Shown here one piece after another: positions 35,750 through 49,200 of a stretch of 64,000 nucleotides of DNA. How positions within the stretch are numbered: position 1 is the stretch's first letter; each line of letters begins with the position of its first letter. The translations under genes were made by a program, and so were the position numbers. Location: assembly GCA_003993805.1 (NCBI GenBank), contig RSEF01000003.1:63661365-63725364 (forward strand), written 5' to 3'. The notes under the pieces are model-generated. The model saw only the letters and a list, made by a program, of their open reading frames with translations, searched no databases and had not been told where the DNA came from. Origin of the DNA: Himantopus leucocephalus. Taxonomy: Eukaryota; Chordata; Aves; Charadriiformes; Recurvirostridae.

Positions 35750-38437
35750 GTGAAAACAGGGGACCAGTAGCACTAGCTATCATTTGGGCAGGTGAGCTCC
35801 AAAACGAGCTCTGCAAACAATCCCCACTGCTGTCCTACAACATGCTCCTGCTATTCCAGTCCTACTGAGGGCTCAAAAAGAAAAGAAAAAAAGAAATAAA
35901 ATCAAAAAATGCACAAACCCTGCTAATCTCCTTCATAACCTACCTGAGCATCTCTCTCCTATTCTGAACCTGAGCATCTTGAAGAGGGGTACCAAAATGT
36001 TATCCAGACAAGAGTGTTTATTGTGTCTTATGGAAATTAAACCATGGTTGGAAAAAACTCCCCTTTAAGCCCACTTCACATTTGGATTTTTACAAAGTCT
36101 CATTGCAACGGACCAATTTCCTTAGGAAGCAAAATTCAGACCTCTAGTTTTAACACAGCAATTTTGTAGTATTTGGATATGACTTTTTAAAAAATGTTAC
36201 AGCACAGAATCAAAACAGTTGTGTCTCAGATGATAATGCTTAAAGGGAGTTAATATGAAGCATCGTTTTCTCACCACATCTTTTCAAGTCTTGACAAGTA
36301 ACCAAACAACATTTCTTTATGCTGAGAAAAGACAGTGTGATATACCTTCAAAGACAAAGAATCTATACTTTTGCATTTACATCAACTATTAGGATTACTC
36401 CTTATCCCCCAAATTCAGCCATCATTCTACACTACAGGATAAGGTGCAAGTTCAAGGATGTCACATAAAAATTCAGGAAAACAGAACATGACAGGTTTGT
36501 ATTTGCCCAAGGCACCACAGGCAATATTCTACTCCTCAAGTTTCTCTCTGCTCCCAAATAATTAGTGAGGGTTTTTTTAAATTTTTATCACCTATTTCAG
36601 TTTCTCAGAAGTTTGCTCTGAGGAAAGGAATTCTAATGTACTCGAATATATTCCTCCCTCCTTCTTCCCGATCACAGTTCACAGGCAGTGGTCACTCTTG
36701 CCATTACCTACAGTAACTTCTGTGATCTGAACGTTCACTCAAAAAGCAGAACGAACAAGCGCACGCTCAGGGAGGTCACACCTGGATTTCAACCACAGCC
36801 GTCTGCTTTGCTTCGGCAAACCCACGGGGCACCAGCCAGCTTCCCGCACCCGGTCGGGTATTCTCACTGCTGCCTCATCCCTCCTGCTCCACTGCCTCTG
36901 CCCTACCCAGCCATCAAGCCAACACGTTCTAAAAAGCCCCATCCAAAGCTTCATGAAATAAGGAAGGCCCTAAGCGCAAGCCCGGGGCACGCACCTAATC
37001 CCAAAAAGCAGCAGCAGGATCTAGACTGTTATATTTTCCCCTCCCTGATGTAGGTTTGAGAAGTTGAGAGGTGTTGACAGGAGAATGAGGTATCTAAGCT
37101 GGACCTTTTGCCTCCTTTCTTATTGACTGCTTCACTGGTGCTTTAGGCTACCCTTTTCAGCAAAGCCATGGAGGGACCTCTATTACACCACAACTAATGC
37201 TTCTTTATTTGACATTTAGGTTGCAATGCTGTAGAACTGATCAGCTGTGAGCCCTCTCCCTGCTTTCCCGATTTTTGTACAAGATGCCATTCTAGCACCT
37301 GCCACCAACACCCTTCACACCTTTATAAAAAGGAGAAACTACAGTTCATGTGCTCCATCACAAGGTCTACTCTGCCGGGTTTAGCCAAAGTGAGAAGCTG
37401 TTCTGTTACACATTACGCTTGATACACTCAAGACTTTTTAGCTGAGAGTCCCAACGTGCAAACACTGCCCGAGCTCCTTTGATGAAGTTTTTCATCTGTC
37501 CTTTTTTATGGAGCAGACAATATGAGTATTAGTACGAATGTTCCTTTTAAGACCATTGGTGGAAAACAGTTAAAAAGAGCTTTCCTGCGCTGTCTAGCTC
37601 AAACAGGCTGCACCGAAGGTATCAAGGATCTGTACCAAACATCCTCTGCAGAACAGCATGCCCTCAACAGAGCGTTTAGGTTCCTGTAACTCAACGAATA
37701 AAGTGAGATGGCATCCTCTGATCTTTGCGATCCGACAGAAGCGCAGACCATTCCGTCCCGCTCCATCACCTTCCCGGCAGATGCATGACAGCAGCTGAGT
37801 AGAGAGAGAAATGGCAAAGAGGAGAAAGACATGTACAGATCAGGGAAGGATGGGTTGGCATTAAAAACTCCCCCTGGGTAACCTCTGCCTGTGGTGGCGT
37901 CGGTAATGAAAGTGCCGCAAGTCGCAGAGTCCAAAAGAAGTAAATACTTGATGTGTAAGGAAGGGAGAATATTGACACTCCTCATCAAGGACAAAAGGGG
38001 AGACCTATGAGTTCAAACTCATGACCTGTTTTTGTTGGGGTTTTTTGGCAAGAGAAGTGCACAGCAGCAGCAGTGAAAAAAGGTGACACTGCTGAAAACT
38101 TGGTCTTGTCAAATAAGAAAACAAAAATCCTGGAAATACTTCCTTCAGGAAGACTTCCCCCACCAAATCTTACTACATGGCCGTTACACATCAGTAAAGT
38201 AAATGAGTTCTCATTTCCTAATACCCGCATCAGTCCAGTTTTTCTAAGGATGCAAACTCAGGTTGCAAGGAGACAGGCGGGTTTGGAAGAGATTTTATTT
38301 TATCTTGTTAGGAAGTGCTTTGGCAAAAACATATGAGAAAAACTGAGTGACAGATAAGCCTGAATGACTACTCTGCGTCAGCAAAGGACTAAATTTAGGT
38401 TTCTAGACAAGCAAACTTCTCCAACCAGTGGGTAGGC

Positions 38438-38678
38438 AGGGAAGAGCCTCTGAAAAACTTAAAAAAACACAAAACTTTAATACCGTAAGAAAAGGGAAAA
38501 CAAAAGAAAGACCATACTGGTCATCATCAAACCAACATTCATAAGGACCCTAACACANAGGGAAGAGCCTCTGAAAAACTTAAAAAAACACAAAACTTTA
38601 ATGCAGTAAGAAAAGGGAAAACAAAAGAAAGACCATACTGGTCATAATCAAACCAACATTCATAAGGACCCTAATACA
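38438..38678. repeat. 120-base direct duplication around a single N
   Basis: Copy 1 is 38438-38557 and copy 2 is 38559-38678, with one N at 38558. Both run from AGGGAAGAGCCTCTG to AAGGACCCTAAYACA. I count about four substitutions and no length change. The lone N at the exact junction points to an assembly join of two versions of the same locus rather than a biological tandem repeat. Confidence 0.95.
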
Positions 38679-39780
38679 GTCAGTCAGTGAGCTGGACTAA
38701 TTTAAGTGTAAAAATGGGGGGGGGACGACACGACAAAAAAGGCTAAACCATTTTTCCTCCTGTATTGGGGGAGCACATCCTTCAAGTTGATGCCTGCTCT
38801 CAGCCCCAGAAAACGATTTCTGTCTTTCTGGGCAGGTAGCACTTGCTCTGTCAGATACCATAAACCGCAGTGAGAATACCTGGCCCTACTGCGAGATCAG
38901 CAGGACTGCACACAAACTGCCTTAGAAGCCAAACTACCAAGAGTAGGCAAATATAAATCCCACCTCCCTTGCCCAGCGCCCACCCACCGCAAGAAGTCAC
39001 GCTATGGGCACCCTCCTGGCAGCCAGCACATTCTGCTCCAGTTGCCTGTACTGAAAACCTTCATATTCTTTCTTGCAAATAGCTGAATCTTTTGAATTTC
39101 AGCGTCTGGGAGTTTTATCACATGCTCTGCAGCCATCCAGACACTTATCTTGCAATGCTTCTGGAATTGTATTCGGTTTTCCCCTTAGGATAACAGTGAA
39201 ATCCTTTGCGTCTGCAAATTTGAAAGTCCAGGCCCAAGCTCTTAAAAGCAACAGTGGTTTTAGACATTATAAAGATCTGCATAGGTCAGTAAAATTGAAA
39301 GCTACTTAAGTCTTCTCAAAATGGGAAGGATACCTTTCTGCTCTGTTAAGCATTAAAGAATTAATACAGTGAGTGGTATTAAGGTTTCTTCTAGAGAACT
39401 TCAGTGTTACTTTGCACAAAATTTCATGGAAGAGGACAAACGACTATGCTTGATTTCTCTGGCTATGGTAACAACTGACAAGGAAAGAAAGGGGAAAAAA
39501 AAAGCATTTATTTGCTTTACTGTGGTTCCCAAAACCTCAGCCAGGATTAGGGCTCCATTGGTTACGTGCTGTAAAAATGTCAATGCAAACAAAGTTTCTG
39601 CCCTGAAGAGTTTGCAAACAAGCACAGGCAGTGGGAAGGGATACAAACACCAAGTGCCTAAGCGATAAATCCTCTTCATCCACTACTCCCAGCTACCATT
39701 TAATTTAACCTTAATTAGTTGGCTTATTTCTTCTAGGCATCCCAGGCAAAGTATATATCTTGAGGACAAATCTGAAAGCC

Positions 39781-40020
39781 AATGGTCCTCCCGACCCACC
39801 CAGCCCGCGGCACAAGCAGTAATGCTAAAGGTCTGTGAACACCACACAGCCACGAGCTGCCAAAACGGCTTTTCGATCGTCCCCCTCGTGCCCCGTTCAG
39901 GCCGGCTCTCTCCGGCCGTAGGCTGACATCCAGCGCCGGTTCCACCGCCCAGCTTCTGTACGCTTCCCAGCGTCCGCTCCTTGCTGCTTCGCCCCACGAA
40001 CCGTACGAGGAGTACGTAAG
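39781..40020. promoter_or_regulatory. CpG-dense patch upstream of the first coding exon
   Basis: I count about 23 CpG in 240 bases. It lies 4.2-4.5 kb upstream of the start-codon exon, on the side where the non-coding first exon must be, so it is one candidate for the AKAP13 promoter/first exon. No donor site can be chosen with confidence. Confidence 0.3.
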
Positions 40021-40676
40021 AAAGAAAAAACCGTGCTGCTCTCAAGGCCTTCGCCTCAGAGTAGGCTGTTTAGGGATATTTTTTTTATATTATTATTTTT
40101 TTTAAATCAGAAAGGAGAGCTACAGGATGGGCAGAAAGAAGAACGACCACTCTCAACTCCAACAGCCAACCAGAGCTGCGACAAGCAGGAGGACAAGGGG
40201 CGTTTAACTCGTGTGGTATGTCTGGGAAAGCCTACCTACCCCCTTCCTGCTCCCCTATGCACTAAATACACTTCAGCTTTAAGTGTTTCAGTTTTTTCAA
40301 GCTTTTCAAGTTCATTTTTAAAGTTTTTTTAGGTAAACTTTAGCTTTAGGTATACTTCCAGTTTAAGCTTTGCTGAATCTTACCTGAATCTCACCACTTT
40401 CTCTTTCCTTTTTTTTTTTCCCCTCATTTTAGCAACAATGATCTGTATTTGCAAAGCTTTAAGCACGCGCTCCCAGCTGTACAAAAAACAATCTTAGCCA
40501 TAAAGAGCTTGTGGTTGCGGGCGGGAAAGAACAGCCAAAAAACACACGGAGAATCTGATGAAGTTACAGATCGCACGGAAAGCATTCGAATAGATAAGCA
40601 GAGAAAGCAGGATGGCTTTCCAGCCGTAAGGAGGACCGCAGCACAGCATCGCCGGGCTGAAAGTCAAAGGAGGATT

Positions 40677-40698
40677 TTTATTTATTTATTTATTTATT
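40677..40698. repeat. (TTTA)n microsatellite
   Basis: About five TTTA units run into a T-rich stretch. Confidence 0.9.
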
Positions 40699-43134
40699 TT
40701 TTAATTTAACAGAATTCACTTCGTACAAAACCACTCTCCAACACTGGTTTGTAAGGACTTCAGTCCTTGTAAGGACTAAACTTTGTGACTTCAAGGCTCA
40801 GGAGTAACGCTTCACCAGGTAGTCCAAACTACACATCACACAGAAATTAGAGAAGCACTGTTTATGCCGGTTATTTCTAAGAGAGTAAGCCGTAAATAGA
40901 CTTTATTTTATACTGTAACATTGCCACCAATAAATATACCCACCGTGGGAGAACCTGCATTATAGCCAATCCTCAGATCCTCACCCTTTAGACGAACAGC
41001 ACCGTAAGCTGTAAAAGAGTTTAAAGAAATCCAAGGATTTCCAGGGAGCACGCATCCACCCCCTTCGGCTGGGCTGCATCACTTCCTTCTTTACAGCTGC
41101 ACTACAAAAATAAAATCAAGCTTCCAAAAACACATCGCTCCTCATTCAACAAAGCACAGTGTCCTCAAGGGCACTCCCCCACACTCCGGTTTTACAAAAT
41201 GTTAATTTATGAAGTGCTTAGAAGTATCGGGAGGATTGAGTTTCAGGAACTAAAGTGCTCCTGCTCTAAACTATACAAAATAAATAAAGACGGAGAAACA
41301 GCAAGTGGGGGGACAGGGGAGAAGACCAACCGGCCATATACAGATGGATTCCTGCTGGAGCCACCAATTTCATGCAAAGAGAACTAAAATAGCAACGTCT
41401 TTCACAAGTTTATTGTTCTCCCTTAGCGTCAAGGGAATTACTGAGCTGGAATATTCCCCTTTTCTTAGGAGTGGTATAGGGCATTACTGTGTTGTATTAT
41501 CCATCACCAGTCTCCTCACTTTTCTGTTATAATACAATTATTTGAAAAAATGCCTGTCTTGGTTTGGTTTGGGGTTTTGGGTTGGTTTTTTTTTTCTTTT
41601 TTATCCGTAGCAAAAAGTCTGAAAATGGAAAGAAACAATGTCTTAAGAGGTTTTTTTATTACTTATCTTTTCTTGTTTGGTGTTTTTCCTGGATGTATCT
41701 CTACAAAGTTCAGATCTGCAGTAACTTACTCTGACCCTGCGGTGTTGGGTGAGACCCAGGTTTCCTCACACGCTTTGTCCCACAAGCTTCACTCATACTG
41801 ACTGAACTCCAGAACTCACCATTCATTAAATGAACGAGCTTTAATTGGTATATTAATACCCTCTCCTTAAAATCCACGTGAAAGGAGATTAAAAAATTGC
41901 AGGTCGAAACCTACAAAAAGCTTCTGCATGACAAATAAACCCATAACCCAGTTCTTCAACGATGTGCATGGAGAAATTTGTATGCATAGCATAGCTGCAA
42001 TTGCAGTGACTAAAATAAACCTCAAGACAGGAGATGACCGTATGTCCTTCCAGGCATCACCACTAAATGCAGAACGACTCTCCCCGTACCTATACTAACG
42101 CGTAATTTTACATATCTGGTCAGAAATAGGAGGCTGGAGGAATTAGGAGCAATAACCCATCCCCAGGTTATTTTGCAGCCACATAGTGAAGCGACACCAC
42201 CGGCAAAAGGCACCGACCATGGAAAGGAGAGGTGAGGAAACGAGAACCCACACTTCAAACGTGAGGCAGCAAACAAGTTACCAGCATATTGCAGCATTGT
42301 GTTTACTATCACAGCTGAGCTCAGAACTAAAAAAAACCAACAGATATTTGTGTACAGTCATCTCAATTTATGTTACTTGCTGTTTTGTCACTAAATTCGT
42401 TGCTTTAAAAAAAAATATATATATCCCTCATGCAGCATTTCCACAGGTGATACCGCTTCCCAGCTGTGTCCTGTCTGCAAACAAAACCATATGCTGCCAT
42501 TCAACTACAAATACACAGGAGTTTCTTTTGGCTGCGAGCGATGGAAAGGAGGTTTAAAGGCGTTTCGTGTTGGCCTGGCTCTACCGTCGCTCGCCTCCAA
42601 AGGCGCACCAGCCACATGCAGACTGCTTTCACAGCAAGAAAAAGAAATGAGAAACGCCGTGACACCCTTCTCCCCCTAGAAAAAATTGAGAAGGAACATA
42701 TTAAATTGCAAAATCAGCCTAAAATCTTGTCTTTTTTTTCTTTTAACGGCGTCGGAAACCTCAGTACCATGGCCTTCGCATACAACAGCCCACCAAGCAG
42801 AAGTCAGGGAGTTGCCACAGCTGAACAACTTGCAGGTTACGCCGCAGCAGAGGGGCCGGGAGCCTAGCCGGAACGCAAGCTAACAGAGCATCACTGATTT
42901 AATTGACTGATGATTTAATAAAATGCTCTGGATATAGATTAACTCGCCTTGCTTAATGTGGCTCAGCTTCCTGGCAGCAGGAACTGGCCCAGCACTGTTC
43001 CCGGGCTGGGAGCTGGGCTGCTCCAGGGTCACCCGCACTCCATCCGACCCCCCGGCCACGCCACGGCCCTTCCCCAAACTTATCCCGTTATCCTTCCCAA
43101 AATAGTGAAGCTTAACACTGAGCTAAGGTACAGG

Positions 43135-43229
43135 CTAGCATACAAAATAATAAAAAATAATCAAATGATAAAAATTAATAAAATCAATAAAAATAATTAA
43201 AATGATAATAAATAATTAAAAAAATTAAC
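43135..43229. repeat. A-rich AAT/AAAT low-complexity tract
   Basis: About 95 bases consist almost only of A and T, with recurring AATAA and AAAT units. It could be a decayed microsatellite. Confidence 0.85.
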
Positions 43230-46200
43230 TTGCATATTTTTCATGCTATAGGAAGTCCCTTACCCAGCTCTTCCAGCCCTGCCTTACTCCAGAGATGAAT
43301 ACCTGGCCAAATACCTGTAGCGTTGGGACTAAGGTTCTTCTTTTGCACCGTTTCAATCTCATAATTGTTCAAAAAAATCATTTAATGGATTACTTAATTC
43401 CTACCCAAAGCCTGGAAAGAGGTGAAGCGGTGTAGGGTTAATAAAAGCAGTGCCGTTCCCCACGCCTAGTAGAGGAAGGCGGCAATCTCTCTCGAACGTG
43501 AACATCTGGTTTCCCTGCTCCCATCTCTTCACCCACCAGTAGATAGAAAAAACAAACCCACAAAACTCAAATCACAGCAGCTATCACTCTACAGTCCGCA
43601 CGCTCAACTTCAAATAAAGAAAGATACTGTAAAAGTTGGAAAAACAGAGAGTAAAAGGATTATTAGCTAGCTCTAATTATACAAACTGATCTCATCCTCT
43701 TGTCATAAGCCTCTTTCCTGTGTCCGGAATCTATTTGTGCAACATAAAGACCAGCCTTTTGTAAACGTCCAAGGGTCATCAACACAGGGTGATTAATTTC
43801 CCATTTTACAATACGCACATACTGTCAACCAATTAACTTGTAATAAGATAAAACCCTGCCCTCACTTGTCTTTTTTTTTCCTTTAAAATATTACTAATGG
43901 CAAACAATATTTAAGATACCGATTTGTAAAATCCAAACAACGTTTCAAAAGGAGCTATAATAAAATAAAAATCACAGACCACATCTTCAGTTCAAGTAGT
44001 TACAGCCTAATAAAGTTAAGAACTAACAGTCGACTTGAATTAAAGCGCAGCATGTACGCAAAAGCACACGTATGTTTATGCTCAAATTAAGTCTTCCAAC
44101 AGGTTCTGGGGCAGCTGTTTCACGTATGCATGAGACATTTATCTCAGGCTCAAATAGTAACTTCCAGAAATCCTTAGCAGACATTCTAGATGCCTCTTTA
44201 AATGACTAAAATCCAGTTTATACCTTCCAATACACTCCGTAGTTTGAACGCACGTTTTGGCAGTAAATTGTGGGGAAGCTCTCAGTGGTAACCAGCTCAC
44301 ATTTGTAAAAGTGATTATTGACTTTGGGTCCTTATCTAGCAACTTCTTGGAAAGCCCCAATTTTCAAAGGACAAGTAAGACCAGAATTTTCTGCAGAACT
44401 GGGGTCCGTCCCACAGGGTAACAAGCTGGGCGGCCCACGCAGAAGCATCAGGAAAGTTGCTAGCTGTCTTTGAAAGCAGAGATGCGTTATATGGGATCGC
44501 CAGTGCCTCGGGATGCTCAGCAGCCGGTGAAGAACGGTGGGGAGGGAAGAACAGGACTTGGGGAGTATCTCATCCAAATGTATAAAGGGATAAACATGAT
44601 GGATAGCCGTCATCAGCACCGAAATGCCTGCAGCCTTACCTATGCAGTGGGAGAGAGCAAAGCTTCTAACCATTGATTCCAACAACTCTTGACGACAGCT
44701 TGTGCCCTAAAACCAGCTTTCTCCACCTTACTATTCCCCTGACTCTCAGAGCTGTGTTATTTTAGGAACTACATTGAGCAATGACGTTTCTGCAGAAGAA
44801 ACAAAACCGCCGAGCCCCGGAGCGGAGCTCTAAGGTCCTACATCCCTCTGTGCCCCGCAAGCCACAGCGCTTGTACTGCGTCCCCAAAAATGCAGGTATG
44901 GAGTAGGAAACGATGAATGAGGCCCAAAGCACCACGCACGTTTTCGTGCTGACAAATATTATTAAATATTTCCTAGCATGTGCAAACCAGGTAGTTACCC
45001 AATGCATATTTTAATAAGTGCATGCACTAACCTCAACTGCTAAAACCACAGGTAGAGTTGGAAAAATTGGCATCAAGACCAAGATCCAAGAGACGCCTCT
45101 GCCCTCCTTTTGGTCAGAGCAGCTTCGGCACCCAATCTTTTTAGGAGCTTTTCCTCTCTGAAGGACAGTCTTTTCCCTTTAGGCTCCCTTTTGCAAACGC
45201 ACCCGCTCTGCAGCTTTAAGCATCGCAGACTTACTCAGGGAAAAACCGGTTGGCATTGTTTTCCAGAAGAGGAAAACTTCACCCGAAGCTTCAGGTTTCC
45301 TACTGGAGACCCTGTGCTAATCCCACTCCCTGTGGCACAGGACAACTGCGTCAGCCACTGCAACGCTAAGAAGTGTTTCTTCTTCAGCACTCCTTTCCTT
45401 TCAACTTACAAAACTACGGGGAAAATATTCTCCTCTAACAAATACTTTATTTAGGTAGCCACAGAATATGCTCGTTTTACTAGAGGATCCCTTCTAAGGC
45501 ATGACGGTCTCAAAAAATGAACATCATTCACCCAGTGATGGACTCACTTGGTACCACATCCCCAGAGGGGAAAAATTAGAACTGCAGCTTTGTTCCCAGG
45601 ACACTGCATTATGTTACACATCCAGGGAATGCCACACAAAAAGTAAAACCCCAAGCAACAGAAAGTATTACATCCCTAAAGCAGGTAAGAGCAAAAACTC
45701 ATTCAAATCTGATTTTTGAATTAATTAAAGCATCAAATGATAAAAATCCAAATAAGCGTAGATTCTACCTAATTCCGTTACCCCGCCTTCTGGGTTCGAG
45801 CCTTTCTGCAGCTAGCTCGCACCCAAAAAAGCAAACTTTGCGAACAGACACCCCACTTCGCACCTGAAATCATGTCTTTCAACTGCCTTTTTACAAAGTG
45901 GCCTTTCAGACCGGTCCCCCAGGAATAGAAGGGGTTAAGTGCCCACAGGTCCCAGCCTCCCCAGTAAATCATTTATTACCCCAGCTCGGGGACAAGCAGC
46001 TATGCAGAACCCAGAGCCCACGCTGCGCAGCTGTTCGCCAGCCAGGCAGCTCTCTGCAATTACGTTATAACGCAGGATTAAGCTTGGGGAGTGGAAATAC
46101 GTCCTTTTATTACTGGGGTTTGGGTTTGTTGTGTTTTTTTTTTTTCTTCTCCAAGTTCTGCAGCTATTTTAAATGTTACAGAGCTCATTAACATGAAGTT

Positions 46201-49200
46201 CATTAAGCAGTTACCACTGTATGAATGAAATGAAAAGATTATAATTATAAGCACAATTATGGAAATACTAGACCAGCAGGCAAAAAAAAAGGAACGGGTA
46301 TGAGAATGCTGCTCCTAAACTCCGGTTTAGCTTCCCCCCCCCCTCCGATCCTTCAGAGGAGGCACACCCAGAAATCAGAGGTGATGCCGAGGCTGGTTCC
46401 CAGGCAGGGGGTCAGGTGAGAAGCTCTCGCTGCCTGTGCTGGGGCTCCCCGGAGATTTCTCTGCTGCTGCCGTGCAAGGAAGAAGTCATCCCCTTGGTCA
46501 CCCCCAGGAAGGGTCTGGCATCTTCCCCAAAATCAAGCACTGCCCGCTGCAAGCTCATCACGCCCCAGAAATTAGCAGCAAGTTAAGAAACTAAAGTCAA
46601 ATCAAGGCACATACTGCTTCTGTTACATGGCAGCTGGTGTCGTGCATTCCTCCTCTAAACACGGCCCCAAACATTTGGCTAACGAGCATCAATGTCCATG
46701 ATGAACCCGGACACCAGCTCTTGGCCATTCCTAATAAAGCAGGTTTCATTCAGAGTTTTGCCAAAGGCTTCATTTCTTTCTCAAGCTCTGAAAACAGGTA
46801 TAATTCCCCTGCCCAACCCCACTGAAAAAAGGAAACCCAAATAATTACAATAAATACTTGTTCCTCTACAGTAACAGCAGTTTATGATTAATCCACCCAG
46901 CTGTTGCCACAGCTCGGTAACGCCAAATGATTTGGACCCAGTATCGTTAAAGCACCGGTCTTCTCAGGCAAGACCATGGAAAATGTGAGACACTGCAGAA
47001 GGTAAACAGGTTAGAGACAGTGGGAGGAGAAAAGAGGCAGCTTGCCGTGATTTTCCTTCCTCCCCCCTCCCTCGACAGAGCTCAAGCATGGCAAGCGCCC
47101 ATTTCCAAGCAATACTCTCCCAGTTTCTTTGCTTCAGGCTAACAGTTTTTGCAAATTCAAGTCTTTTTGGAGAGAATGGGTGTAACTCCATGAGTCAGAA
47201 CAGCTACTGTCAGTAATGCAATAACCATATATTCGCTTTTAGGTCAGATCCGTGCCCTGATCTGGTTCACCACACCGAGAAGCTGGTCTTAATAGAAAAA
47301 CAAACCCAGAAGCCTCAACGCCGTGACCGCTCCAGGACAGACAGATGGCCATCGTGATGACTGGGAAGCATGTCCGACCAGCAGCCGGCAGGACCTGAGC
47401 TCTGATCCTGACCAGCTTCCACAGAAATCCTCAGGCTGTAACCACATGCCTGCCCCGGGGACATCAAAGTCATATCTTAAAATACATGGAGAAAAACAGC
47501 TGATGCTCTAAGTGTGAAGTACTATTTTGCACCACGGCATATGGTTGATGTGAGGGCTAAGACCACACGCCCTTTTCCTTTTATTTTTTGCTTCCATTGC
47601 GAAGAAGTTGTATTTTATGGCAAAATCAATTGTTGAATTTGCTTATAACATGTGCTTCGGTATCAGCATCCCCTCTGCCATCAAGCAGTTGAACTGGGCA
47701 AACCCATTCCCCCAAACCCCTTGCCTCAACCCTTGCTTGTACCTGAAAGAGCTGCCAAAACATTTAACCTTACTTTAACTGCATGAAGCAGTACAGGTTG
47801 CTCCAAGATGTCCTTCAGGTTGTTCCCACACCGAGCAGGGAGGAGCAGCGCAGGTCACGACGCTCAGCTCCTGGAAGAGAGGGGAGAAGGAGTCACCAGG
47901 TGCCAGGAACAGCACGGCTGCTGAGGGTTCCAACATCCAAGCCGGCATCACAAAACCTTCACCGAGGGGAATGGAAACCATCCTCCACCTTGGTAGCCAT
48001 TTGGGAGGCATCTGTTGCCTCCCCCAGTAGTCCCGCATTGTGACCTACCCCAGGCTGCCACGAGCACGCACAGGGCCATAACCACACGGAATAACGGGCT
48101 ATCTATAGAATCACATGAGCATCCGGCACCATCTAAGAATAACTGTGCCGCTGAGTTGCATTTGCTACTGTCCTGCTATTTGGTTTATCCCCAAAGCTGC
48201 TGATCTGTTGCCCCTCACCGTATCCCAAACCTCTACGTTGGCCTTAAGTCCTTCACACCCGTCTTAAACACAACCCCTCCAAGACAAACTTCTTCAACTA
48301 TTTGTCAACTCCCTCACAGCAAGGTGTTTTAAAAGGAACAAAAGTGCCAAAAGTAGATAGATGATGGCAGGTGATGGCCAGCAGATGAAGCCCAAAACTA
48401 CCAACGAGTCTCTGCCAAAACTTCGCGGGTTTCCTACACTTTTCCACAGGCTGATTTCCTGCTCTGGGGCAAAATCTACTCGGCAGATTCATCCACAGGA
48501 TGAATCTGGTCTACTGAGCGCACCTGGAAACAGCAGTTAAAGCGGGTTAAATGTCAAAAGGAGAAAAAGCCCACGCTGGGCTTTAGCTTATTAAATGCAG
48601 TGTGGGAGATTTTATTAGCTAAATCAAAGTCATCAGGGCACCTTAGGCCATCATTTGGTTACCACACCAGGGAAGGTTGTGGTTACGCACACATCACCGA
48701 ACGCAAGCGCGACACACCGACTGCCTCCTCTGGTTCTACCAGATAGAGGAGACTCTGCCCCTGCGCTCTCCCCGTTGGGAAAGCATCCGTAATCAGGGAA
48801 TCTCACAGCCTGAGCCAACCTGCCGAGTTCGAAGTGCAATTACAAGCACAGAAGTAACAATGGCAAAACTAGTTACCAGCTGGGAAATCAATTGTGTTGT
48901 GTGAATTAGCTGGGGAGCGTACAACACTGGAAGATAATGCATTGCACAACAAACCTCACTCATTTATCTACACAAGAACAGCATCACCTGAACACCTCAG
49001 TGTTGGTTTTACACAATGTTTTCTTAAGATTTATCGCTAAAAGTCTCTTTTATCCATTCTGCTGGTGGTTCCTGCTGAGAAAAGGGGAGAGTGTTTTGCA
49101 AGGCACTACAGGGTACTGCATGCTAAAAGGCATTTTACTACAAACATATATATTTAAACATAGACCAAATTGGAAAAAAGAAAAAAGTTTGCCCTCTTGT

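Noticed and set aside
39683..40045. 120-codon minus-strand frame in a CpG-dense patch.
   Set aside because: Open because of GC-rich sequence; no domain and no matching AKAP13 N-terminal extension. Kept only as a candidate promoter patch.
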